A stretch of 5,455 nt of DNA from Oscillospiraceae bacterium (GTDB lineage: Bacteria; Bacillota; Clostridia; Oscillospirales; Oscillospiraceae), in NCBI GenBank assembly GCA_029065305.1, contig JAIEIQ010000090.1, positions 1-5,455 on the forward strand, in the 5' to 3' direction. A program made the position numbers and the translations under genes. Shown here piece after piece: positions 1 through 5,455 of the stretch (positions are counted from its first letter, which is position 1; the number at the start of each line of letters is the position of its first letter). The notes beneath the pieces were generated by a model. That model was not told the origin of the DNA and did not search any database. It saw nothing but the letters and a program-made list of their open reading frames with translations.

Positions 1-33
1 ATTTTCCCGGTTATTTTTGCCCCGCGGGGGGGC

Positions 34-68
34 GAAACGGGGGGCAGCGGTACGGCCCCCCCCGTTTC
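34..68 (-). terminator. GC-rich stem-loop after pepF, possible terminator
   Basis: Bases 34-44 and 58-68 form a perfect 11-bp stem (GAAACGGGGGG against its complement) around a 13-base loop, starting 22 bases past the pepF stop codon. The position fits a 3' end structure for pepF. On the minus strand the stem is followed by a C-rich run rather than a U-tract, so it is not a textbook intrinsic terminator. It may instead stabilise the 3' end or act with Rho. A second small GC palindrome lies at 20-29. The rest of 1-90 shows no gene. Confidence 0.4.
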
Positions 69-90
69 CGCGCCCTTAAAGAATGGATTT

Positions 91-1890
91 TTATTCCAGC
101 TCCTCCGTCAGACGGCAGATCTCGTCGATATAGCCGCCGACAGTCTCGATGGTGTCCAGCAGCGGCGCGCCGGTGGAGATGTCCACCCCGGCCATTTGGG
201 CCAGCTCCAGGGGCGTCTTGGTCCCTCCGGCGGCGAGAACCCGCTTCCAGTCCTCCACGGCGCCGGCGCCCTCGGCCTCGATCCGCTTGCAGGCCTGGGT
301 GGCCACGGTGAGCCCCGCGCTGTAGGTGTAGGAGTAGAGGCCCATATAGTAGTGGGGCTGGCGCATCCAGGTCAGCTCCGCGCCCTCGGGGAGCTCCACC
401 GCGTCCCCCCAGAACTTTTTCAGGGCCTCCCCCATGATCCGGTTGAGCGTCTCGGCCTGGACGCCGCCGCCGGCGTCCACAATCCGGTAGACCTCCCGCT
501 GATAGGCCGCCTCCAGCAGATGGGTGACAAAGTTGTGGTAGTAGGTCTTGCCCACCATGCAGTCCAGCACCCACCGGCGGAAGCGCTTGTCCGTGCTGGT
601 CCGCAGGAGATGGTGGGCCAGCAGCAGCTCGTTCATGGTGGAGGGAGCCTCTTGGAAGTACATGGAGACATCGGTGCCGAAAATGGACTGCGCCGCGTTG
701 CAGGCCCGGAAGTGGCCGGCGTGGCCCAGCTCGTGGGCCAGGGTGAACACGTCGCTCATCCCCTCGTGCCAGCTCAGCAGAATATAGGAGTGGCACCCGT
801 AGGGGCTGGCGCAGAAGCCGCCGGTGGATTTCCCCTGGTTCTGGGCGAAGTCCACCCAGCGCTCCCGATAGGCGGCGCGGATCATCTCCTGGTAGTCCGG
901 CCCCAAGACGGACAGGCCCTCCATGATATACTTCTTCGACTCCTCAATGGTCACCCTGGGCACATAGCCGGGGTCCACCGCCAGCTTGAGATCGGCGTAG
1001 GTCATCCGGTCCAGACCGTGGACCTTTTGCAGCAGCTTGGCGTAGCGCCGCATATGGGGGGCCAGCTTCTCCATGATCAGATCGATCTGCCGGTCGTACA
1101 GGGCGTGGTCCACCCTGTGGCCGAAGAGCAGATAGTCGAACACCGAGGAGAAGCCCCGCTGGTCCGCCAGGATTTTTTCCCCCTGCACCTGTGCCTGGTA
1201 GGCGGCGGCGGTGGTGTTCTCATAGGCCCTGAGCTTCTCGGAGAAGGCGCGGAACGCCGCCCGGCGCACCTCGGTCCGGGGCTCGTACTCATATTTGTCC
1301 TCAAAGAGGGAGTAGCCCAGGGGGTGGTCCTCCCCGCAGGCCCGGAAGGAGGGAAAGCGCATATCCGCCAGCTTGGCCATGTTGTAGATCCGGTAGGGCG
1401 CCTCCAGCGCGGGGCGCAGGGCCGCTAAAACCCGCTCTGTCTCCGGCTGGAGCTGGTGGGGCTTCTGCCGGAGCAGGGCCTCCAGATAAGGCCGGTTGGG
1501 TCCTCCCTGGGCGATGGCCTGACGGAGGACGGCCTCGTCACCGGCGAGGATCTCGCTGTCGATGAAGCGCAGGCGGCTGGAGCACTGGGCGTACATCCGG
1601 GAAAAAGCCGCGTACCGCTCCTGGAGGGCGGCATCCGTAAAATCCACCTCCGACGCCAGCTGGACATAGTTTCCGGCCCGCTCGTTCAGCTCTGCCCATA
1701 CCCGGTACCGGTCCAGGCAGGCCAGAATATTCTCCGCCGTGCTCAGCTTCCCCTTAAAGGCCGCTTCCATCTCATCCGTCAGTGCCCGGACCTTTTCCAG
1801 GTCGGCGGTCAGCTTCGCCTCGTCGTCATAGATCGCCGTCAGATCCCAGGTCATCTCCTCTGGCACATCCTTCCTCTTTGCCAATTCCAT
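91..1890 (-). CDS. pepF: Oligoendopeptidase F (peptidase family M3)
   Basis: Cytoplasmic zinc metallopeptidase that cleaves short oligopeptides, used in peptide turnover and nutrition. The 599-residue product has the usual PepF length. The N-terminus (VPEEMTWDLTAIY) is the typical PepF opening. The zinc site HELGH lies at residues 386-390: His386 and His390 are expected ligands and Glu387 the catalytic base. Glu414 in QEAPSTMNE is the expected third ligand. The conserved C-terminal His/Tyr cluster, HYYMGLYSYTY at 513-523, matches the substrate-binding tyrosine region of M3 enzymes. There is no signal peptide or membrane segment. The ATG at 1890 is preceded by AGGAGGA (1901-1907) at 10 bases, which fixes the start. 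It has its own promoter (1929-1957) and is separated from the transporter gene upstream by a terminator, so it is probably monocistronic. The frame is intact with all key residues present. The family call is very secure; natural substrates cannot be told from sequence. Confidence 0.96.
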   Translation of the reverse strand: MELAKRKDVPEEMTWDLTAIYDDEAKLTADLEKVRALTDEMEAAFKGKLSTAENILACLDRYRVWAELNERAGNYVQLASEVDFTDAALQERYAAFSRMYAQCSSRLRFIDSEILAGDEAVLRQAIAQGGPNRPYLEALLRQKPHQLQPETERVLAALRPALEAPYRIYNMAKLADMRFPSFRACGEDHPLGYSLFEDKYEYEPRTEVRRAAFRAFSEKLRAYENTTAAAYQAQVQGEKILADQRGFSSVFDYLLFGHRVDHALYDRQIDLIMEKLAPHMRRYAKLLQKVHGLDRMTYADLKLAVDPGYVPRVTIEESKKYIMEGLSVLGPDYQEMIRAAYRERWVDFAQNQGKSTGGFCASPYGCHSYILLSWHEGMSDVFTLAHELGHAGHFRACNAAQSIFGTDVSMYFQEAPSTMNELLLAHHLLRTSTDKRFRRWVLDCMVGKTYYHNFVTHLLEAAYQREVYRIVDAGGGVQAETLNRIMGEALKKFWGDAVELPEGAELTWMRQPHYYMGLYSYTYSAGLTVATQACKRIEAEGAGAVEDWKRVLAAGGTKTPLELAQMAGVDISTGAPLLDTIETVGGYIDEICRLTEELE

Positions 1891-1928
1891 AGCGCAACAG
1901 TCCTCCTCTTCGGAAAGAATTCCCCTCT

Positions 1929-1957
1929 ACTCTACCATTCCGGGGCGGACTTGTCAA
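1929..1957 (-). promoter_or_regulatory. Sigma-A-type promoter of pepF
   Basis: Read on the minus strand, a perfect -35 box TTGACA (1952-1957) is followed by exactly 17 bases and a -10 box TAGAGT (1929-1934, 4 of 6 consensus). TGG stands directly before the -10, giving an extended -10 element that would compensate for the weaker hexamer. The predicted transcription start is near 1922, which leaves a leader of about 32 bases containing the strong pepF ribosome binding site. The predicted transcript begins just downstream of the transporter terminator. Confidence 0.75.
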
Positions 1958-1979
1958 TTCTTCCGCCGGGGTGTAAAAG

Positions 1980-2008
1980 GGGAGGGACGGCTGAAGGCCG
2001 TCCCTCCC
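1980..2008 (-). terminator. Intrinsic terminator of the desulfurase-MATE operon
   Basis: A perfect 12-bp stem (1980-1991 with 1997-2008) closes a 5-base loop, 8 bases after the MATE stop codon. On the minus strand it is followed by C then UUUU (1975-1978), a short but acceptable U-tract. On the plus strand it is followed by TTTTT at 2013-2017, so the structure could work in both directions, although no plus-strand gene lies on its left within the window. Confidence 0.8.
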
Positions 2009-2016
2009 GCGCTTTT

Positions 2017-3405
2017 TCAGTCCTCCACGGCCCGGGTGATATCGTTGATCCACTTCTTGCTGTGGAACCGGACCAAGCCGATGGGGCATTTGCAGATATT
2101 CTCCGCCTGCATGGCGATGCAGACAATCCAGGTGGGTGCGTGGAGCACCAGCCCCGACACCGCCATCAGGGGGATCGCCACCAGCCACAGGGGCAGGGTG
2201 TCGATGAGCACGGCGGTCTTGCCGTCGCCGCCGGCCCGGAGAACGCCGGTGATATTTGTGATATCGAAGGCCCGCATGGGCATAAACACCGCGTAGACCA
2301 CGGACAGGCAGGCAGCTGCCTCCGCCGCCCCCGGGGTGAGCTTGAACAGCGGGAACAGCACCGGCTGGAAGAAGGTGGGCAGCAGCACCAGCAGCAGCGC
2401 CATCACCGCCGCTCCAATGAGCATGGACACCAGCAGCAGCGTCCAGCTGACCTCGTAGACCCGCTGCTTGTCCCGGCCCATGCCGATCTCCTTGCCCACG
2501 ATTACCGCCGCCGAGGCGGCGATGCCGAAGCAGACCACGGTGGAGATCCTGTCGATGTTGCCGATGAGGGCGTAAGCCGCCAGCATGTCCTGGCTGTTGG
2601 ACATGTGGCCCATGATGACGGTGAGCATGGAGGTGCCCATGCTCCACAGCGCCTCGTTGCACACCACCGGGGTGGAGTAGCGGATGAAGGCGTGGAGCAC
2701 CGCCCTGCCGGGCCGCAGGATGCAGCCCCACCGCAGGGGCAGGCGCCGGTTGGCCAGCGCGAAGGCCGCCGCCACCAGAAACTCCACCACCCGGCTGGTG
2801 AAGGTGGCCACCGCCGCGCCGGTGACGCCCAGGGCCGGGGCCCCGAACTTGCCGAAGATCAGCACAAAGTTCAGGAAGGTATTGACGCACATGGAGATTG
2901 CGAAGAGGATCATGCCGAAGGCGGGGAACTCCGTACACCGCTGCACCCCGGCGTAGACGCTGCTGATGCCGTTGAAGATGTAGGAGAAGCCCACAATCTG
3001 GATGTACCGCACGGCCAGATCCACCAGCTCCTGGTTGGGGGTGATGAGCCCCAGCACCTGGGCGGGGAAGAAGAAGGTGACGAGGGCCACGGCGGTGGAG
3101 AAGCCGGTGACGGCGTAGAGGGCCACCCCCAGACAGCGGTTGATGCTGTCCGTGTCCCCCCGGCCCCAGTACTGGCTCACCAGCACGGCCATGCCGCTTT
3201 GGAAGCCGAAGATGACCACCTGGATGATAAACACGGGGACATTGGCGGCGGTGACAGCCGCCATCTCCGCGTTCCCCAGCAGGCCCACCATGAAGGTGTC
3301 GGCGAAGCCCAGGGAGGTAGTGATGATGTTTTGCAGGATCATCGGCAGGGACAGGGTCCACAGCTTACGGTAGAAGCCGGACTCCCGGCGAAGGGCGCGA
3401 AGCAT
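2017..3405 (-). CDS. MATE family efflux transporter
   Basis: Inner-membrane multidrug and toxic compound extrusion transporter, of a family driven by Na+ or H+ gradients; the substrate is unknown. The 462-residue protein is of normal MATE length and is mostly hydrophobic, consistent with 12 membrane helices in two halves. The first half has a conserved acidic residue in helix 1 (Asp36 in SLGFADTFMVGLLG) and a QYWGRGD segment at 78-84. The second half has the equivalent VGKEIGMGRDK at 303-313 and the typical RAGGDGK at 390-396. The open frame continues 140 codons upstream of residue 1, but that part is antiframe sequence of the desulfurase gene and is low-complexity Arg/Pro-rich. The ATG at 3405 has AAGGAG (3415-3420) 9 bases upstream and begins a normal MATE N-terminus. 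It starts 25 bases after the desulfurase stop, so the two are probably co-transcribed, and it ends at a terminator. It could be closer to MepA- or DinF-like members; subgroup is not assigned. Confidence 0.94.
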   Translation of the reverse strand: MLRALRRESGFYRKLWTLSLPMILQNIITTSLGFADTFMVGLLGNAEMAAVTAANVPVFIIQVVIFGFQSGMAVLVSQYWGRGDTDSINRCLGVALYAVTGFSTAVALVTFFFPAQVLGLITPNQELVDLAVRYIQIVGFSYIFNGISSVYAGVQRCTEFPAFGMILFAISMCVNTFLNFVLIFGKFGAPALGVTGAAVATFTSRVVEFLVAAAFALANRRLPLRWGCILRPGRAVLHAFIRYSTPVVCNEALWSMGTSMLTVIMGHMSNSQDMLAAYALIGNIDRISTVVCFGIAASAAVIVGKEIGMGRDKQRVYEVSWTLLLVSMLIGAAVMALLLVLLPTFFQPVLFPLFKLTPGAAEAAACLSVVYAVFMPMRAFDITNITGVLRAGGDGKTAVLIDTLPLWLVAIPLMAVSGLVLHAPTWIVCIAMQAENICKCPIGLVRFHSKKWINDITRAVED

Positions 3406-3414
3406 AGTGATAAA

Positions 3415-3420
3415 CTCCTT
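3415..3420 (-). promoter_or_regulatory. Ribosome binding site of the MATE gene
   Basis: AAGGAG on the minus strand, 9 bases before the ATG at 3405 and within the 25-base gap after the desulfurase stop codon. It decides the start against a much longer open frame reaching to 3825 that would overlap the desulfurase by about 390 bases. Confidence 0.85.
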
Positions 3421-3430
3421 TTTTGTTACT

Positions 3431-4558
3431 TTACAGCATGGGAAACCGGGTGTTTTTGTGCTCCAGCAGAGCCGCCGCCAGGGCGTCGATATCCGCGAGG
3501 GACGTCTCCGTGCCGAAGCTGATGCGCACGGTCCCGGCGGCGGTCCGCCTGTCCAGGCCCATGGCGGTGAGGACGTGGCTGGCCTTCCCCCGGTGGCAGG
3601 CGGAGCCGGCGGAGATATAGATCCCCTTTTCGCCCAGCTCACCGACAATATTCTGGCTGGGATACCCGGGCAGGGACACGGAGAGGATATGGGGCGCGTC
3701 CGCCGGACCGATGAAGCGCAGCTCCGGGATCTCCCCCAGCCTCTCCCGGGCGTAGTCCCGGCAGGCGGACATGCGGGCGTTGATCTCCTCCAGGCCCTCC
3801 AGCCGCAGCGCTGCGGCGCGGGCAAAGCCGGCGATCTGGGCCGTGGCCTCGGTGCCGGGGCGTAGGTTTGATTCCTGTCCCCCGCCGAAGAGCATGGGCA
3901 GGATATTTTTCGCCTTCCCGCCGGCGTACAGGGCCCCGATACCCTTGGGACCGCCGAGCTTGTGGCCGGAGACGGCCACGTAGTCCGCCCCCAGGCTTTT
4001 GACTGTGAAGGGGACCTTCAAAAATCCCTGGACCGCGTCGGTGTGGAGCAGGGCGGGCTTGTCTCTCAGCCCCGCGGCGATCTCCTCCACCGGGAACCGG
4101 GCCCCTGTCTCGTTGTTCACCAGCATGACGCTCACCAGGGCCGTGTCCTCCCGGACCGCAGCCAGAACCTGATCCGCCGCGATTCTGCCGTCCCTGTCCG
4201 GCTTGACATAGGAGGCGGTGTACCCCTCCTGCTCCAACCGCTTGACGCACTGGAGCACCGCGCTGTGCTCCACAGCGGTGGTGACAATGTGCTTCCCCAC
4301 CCGGCGGTTCTGGTACAGCGCCGCCCGGATGGCCCAGTTGTCCCCCTCGGTGCCGCAGGAGGTGAAGAAGAGCTGCTCCGGCCCGCACCCCAGGGCCCCG
4401 GCAATCACCGCCCGGTCCCGCTCCAGCCGGGCTTTGGCGGCGCGGCCGGGCTCGTATTGGGCGGAGGGGTTGCCGAAGCCCTCCGTCAGGACCGCCAGCA
4501 TGGTCCGGGCCACCTCCTCCGGAACGGGGGTGGTGGCGGCGTGGTCTAAGTAGTGCAT
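3431..4558 (-). CDS. Cysteine desulfurase (NifS/IscS-like, class V aminotransferase fold)
   Basis: PLP-dependent cytoplasmic enzyme converting L-cysteine to alanine and an enzyme-bound persulfide, the sulfur source for Fe-S clusters, thiolated tRNA or cofactors. The 375-residue protein starts with the hallmark YLDHAATTP (3-11). It carries FTSCGTEGDN (65-74), the PLP-stacking His98 in VEHSAVL, NNETG (148-152), Asp174 in HTDAVQ, the PLP lysine Lys200 in SGHK, and the catalytic Cys321 in SAGSACHRGK. The loop after Cys321 is about two residues shorter than in E. coli IscS. All catalytic residues are present. AAGGAG (4566-4571) sits 7 bases before the ATG at 4558. It is first in a probable operon with the MATE gene. 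No IscU, SufU, ThiI or MnmA gene is in the window, so the sulfur acceptor is unknown. Symbols such as nifS or iscS would over-specify the role. Confidence 0.95.
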   Translation of the reverse strand: MHYLDHAATTPVPEEVARTMLAVLTEGFGNPSAQYEPGRAAKARLERDRAVIAGALGCGPEQLFFTSCGTEGDNWAIRAALYQNRRVGKHIVTTAVEHSAVLQCVKRLEQEGYTASYVKPDRDGRIAADQVLAAVREDTALVSVMLVNNETGARFPVEEIAAGLRDKPALLHTDAVQGFLKVPFTVKSLGADYVAVSGHKLGGPKGIGALYAGGKAKNILPMLFGGGQESNLRPGTEATAQIAGFARAAALRLEGLEEINARMSACRDYARERLGEIPELRFIGPADAPHILSVSLPGYPSQNIVGELGEKGIYISAGSACHRGKASHVLTAMGLDRRTAAGTVRISFGTETSLADIDALAAALLEHKNTRFPML

Positions 4559-4569
4559 AGAAATTCTCC

Positions 4570-4598
4570 TTGCTGTACCAGGGAAAATAGTATATAAT
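4570..4598 (+). promoter_or_regulatory. Candidate promoter of the GNAT operon
   Basis: A perfect -10 hexamer TATAAT (4593-4598) lies 17 bases after TTGCTG (4570-4575), a half-matching -35 box. Predicted transcription would start near 4605, giving a leader of about 95 bases before the ATG at 4700. It lies in a clearly AT-rich stretch between two divergent genes. Confidence 0.5.
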
Positions 4599-4599
4599 A
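4589..4599 (-). promoter_or_regulatory. Candidate -10 region of the desulfurase-MATE operon
   Basis: On the minus strand two overlapping -10-like hexamers are present, TATTAT (4599 to 4594) and TATACT (4594 to 4589), each 5 of 6 consensus. No convincing -35 box lies at 16-18 bases upstream of either; the best spacing gives only weak matches. Predicted leaders would be about 24-30 bases, long enough for the ribosome binding site at 4566-4571. The position is plausible because some promoter must drive the desulfurase from this gap, but the exact element is uncertain. Confidence 0.4.
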
Positions 4600-4683
4600 G
4601 GAAGCTCGATAGAGCATACGCAGAGTCTGGTTTTTGATTGTACTCCTAATTGGAAAAAAACGCAAGACATTTCCATCTGTTTT

Positions 4684-4688
4684 GGAGG
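4684..4688 (+). promoter_or_regulatory. Ribosome binding site of the first GNAT gene
   Basis: GGAGG, 11 bases before the ATG at 4700. It supports that start over an in-frame TTG at 4634, which has no Shine-Dalgarno sequence and would add 22 residues unlike a GNAT N-terminus. Confidence 0.75.
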
Positions 4689-4699
4689 ATTTTATCACA

Positions 4700-5110
4700 A
4701 TGGATATCCGTGCCGCCTCGGCGGAGGACTATACGTTTCTGCTGGAAAACGACCGCCATATCCGCCCCGGGGAGCTCCGGCTGAGCCTGGAGCAGGGCCG
4801 TGTGCTGCTCATACGGCGGGGAGCGGAGCGCATTGGCTGGCTCCGCTGGAATCTTTTCTGGGACAATACGCCCTTTATGAACCTGCTGTACATCCTGGAG
4901 GAACACCGGAAGGAGGGCTTCGGAGGACAGCTGATGGCCTGCTGGGAGCAGCAGATGGGAGCGGCCGGGCACAAGCTGGTGATGACGTCCACCCGATCCG
5001 ACGAGCAGGCGCAGCACTTTTATCGGAAAGCGGGCTATGTGGACTGCGGCTCCCTGCTGCTGCCGGGCGAGCCGCTGGAAATTCTGTTTCGGAAGGATAC
5101 CGGCACATGA
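4700..5110 (+). CDS. GNAT family N-acetyltransferase
   Basis: Small cytoplasmic acetyl-CoA-dependent N-acetyltransferase; the substrate is unknown. The 136-residue protein has the GNAT order: N-terminal MDIRAASAEDYTFLLEND, a central strand pair (IGWLRWNLFWDNTPFMNLLYI, about 45-65), the acetyl-CoA pyrophosphate-binding motif R-x-x-G-x-G in HRKEGFGGQL (Arg70, Gly73, Gly75), a strand with VMTSTRSDEQ (94-103), and the motif B helix AQHFYRKAGY (104-113). The length is short but normal for single-domain GNATs. It has no membrane segment. The start is set by GGAGG at 4684-4688. The gene is divergent from the desulfurase and overlaps the next gene by four bases, so both GNATs are probably made from one message. 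Similar proteins are common in gut clostridia as uncharacterised GNATs; no specific function can be assigned. Confidence 0.9.
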   Translation: MDIRAASAEDYTFLLENDRHIRPGELRLSLEQGRVLLIRRGAERIGWLRWNLFWDNTPFMNLLYILEEHRKEGFGGQLMACWEQQMGAAGHKLVMTSTRSDEQAQHFYRKAGYVDCGSLLLPGEPLEILFRKDTGT

Positions 5111-5455
5111 ATACAGATAAAATCGTCAAACTCCGGGAACACCCGGATCTGCGGGACCAGGCGGCGGGCTGGTTCCACGAGAAATGGGGCGTTCCCCTGG
5201 AGGCCTACCGTGAGAGCATAGACGCCTGCCTGTGGGGGGAGGGACCGGTCCCCCAGTGGTACGTCATGCGGAGGGACGGCAGAATCGTCGCCGGACTGGG
5301 CGTGATCGAAAACGACTTTCACGACCGGAAGGACCTGGCCCCCAACGTCTGCGCCGTTTACGTGGAGGAGGACTGCCGCTGTCAGGGCTTCGCGGGAAGC
5401 CTGCTCCGCTTCGCGTGCCGGGATATGGCGGCGCGGGGGATCTCCACCCTCTACC
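5107..5455 (+). CDS. GNAT family N-acetyltransferase, 3' end outside window
   Basis: Open frame from the ATG at 5107 to the right edge: 116 residues with no stop, C-terminus missing. The N-terminus (KLREHPDLRDQAAGWFHEKWGVPLEAY, residues 8-34 in part) and the core PQWYVMRRDGRIVAGLGVIEND resemble a clostridial GNAT family that I recognise but that has no known substrate. Two features define the fold: the strand NVCAVYVEEDCR (80-91) and the acetyl-CoA motif R-x-x-G-x-A in RCQGFAGSLL (Arg91, Gly94, Ala96), followed by the expected helix. The ATG shares bases with the preceding stop codon (ATGA). AAGGA at 5093-5097, inside the upstream gene, lies 9 bases before it, so translation is probably coupled. 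Apart from the acetyl-CoA motif it shows little likeness to its neighbour and is not an obvious recent duplicate. About 30 to 60 residues are likely to be missing. Confidence 0.88.
   Translation, partial: MNTDKIVKLREHPDLRDQAAGWFHEKWGVPLEAYRESIDACLWGEGPVPQWYVMRRDGRIVAGLGVIENDFHDRKDLAPNVCAVYVEEDCRCQGFAGSLLRFACRDMAARGISTLY

Noticed and set aside
196..1428. A 410-codon plus-strand open frame within pepF.
   Set aside because: Entirely antisense to a well-supported peptidase gene, with no recognisable domain; a GC-rich shadow.
1456..3522. A 688-codon open frame on the plus strand, antisense to the MATE gene, the pepF start region and the gap between them.
   Set aside because: The translation is His/Gly/Asp/Gln-rich low-complexity sequence with no domain, it runs through a promoter and terminator, and both genes beneath it have full family motifs. 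It is the antisense shadow expected from GC-rich codon use.
3406..3825. A 140-codon N-terminal extension of the MATE gene overlapping the desulfurase.
   Set aside because: It is Arg/Pro-rich antiframe sequence with no likeness to MATE proteins, while the ATG at 3405 has a good ribosome binding site and a normal MATE start.
4651..4675. A small inverted repeat TGGAAA/TTTCCA in the GNAT leader, considered as a riboswitch or attenuator.
   Set aside because: The stem is only 6 bp with a 13-base loop, there is no further structure or U-tract, and no known riboswitch core is visible.
4634..4699. A TTG-initiated 22-residue extension of the first GNAT protein.
   Set aside because: It has no Shine-Dalgarno sequence and does not match a GNAT N-terminus; GGAGG before the ATG at 4700 is better.
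1..5455. Search by eye for CRISPR repeats, tRNA or rRNA genes, insertion sequences, integrase genes, attachment sites or phage genes.
   Set aside because: None seen. The window is almost fully occupied by five housekeeping or accessory metabolic genes with short gaps and uniform GC-rich coding style.

Overview
The window reads as ordinary chromosomal sequence from a high-GC member of the Clostridia, most likely a gut Oscillospiraceae relative of Flavonifractor, Lawsonibacter or Intestinimonas. This is inferred from four things: GC-rich codon use with strong AGGAGG-type ribosome binding sites; a PepF-type oligoendopeptidase; a cysteine desulfurase with the short 'SACHRGK' active-site loop that I associate with clostridia; and two small GNAT proteins that resemble clostridial families. 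No phage, transposon, CRISPR, plasmid or RNA gene is visible.

Layout from left to right. Positions 1-90 hold a GC-rich stem-loop downstream of pepF. pepF (91-1890, minus strand) encodes an M3-family zinc oligoendopeptidase. The 126-base gap 1891-2016 holds an intrinsic terminator for the upstream transporter gene and then a well-formed promoter for pepF, so pepF is probably its own transcription unit. A MATE-family efflux transporter (2017-3405, minus) and a NifS/IscS-like cysteine desulfurase (3431-4558, minus) are only 25 bases apart and form a probable two-gene operon, desulfurase first. The AT-rich 141-base gap 4559-4699 is a divergent promoter region. From it a second probable operon runs rightward: a small GNAT acetyltransferase (4700-5110, plus) and a second, unrelated-looking GNAT acetyltransferase (5107 to beyond the window edge), joined by an ATGA stop/start overlap.

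Functionally, the desulfurase would release sulfur from cysteine for Fe-S clusters or thiolated tRNA and cofactors, the transporter would export an unknown organic compound, PepF would degrade short peptides in the cytoplasm, and the acetyltransferases would modify unknown amines. No shared pathway is evident. All five genes look intact apart from the window-edge truncation of the last one. I found no previously undescribed system. The points most worth a second look are the overlapping divergent promoters, the coupled GNAT pair, the terminator/promoter junction in front of pepF, and the shortened catalytic loop of the desulfurase.
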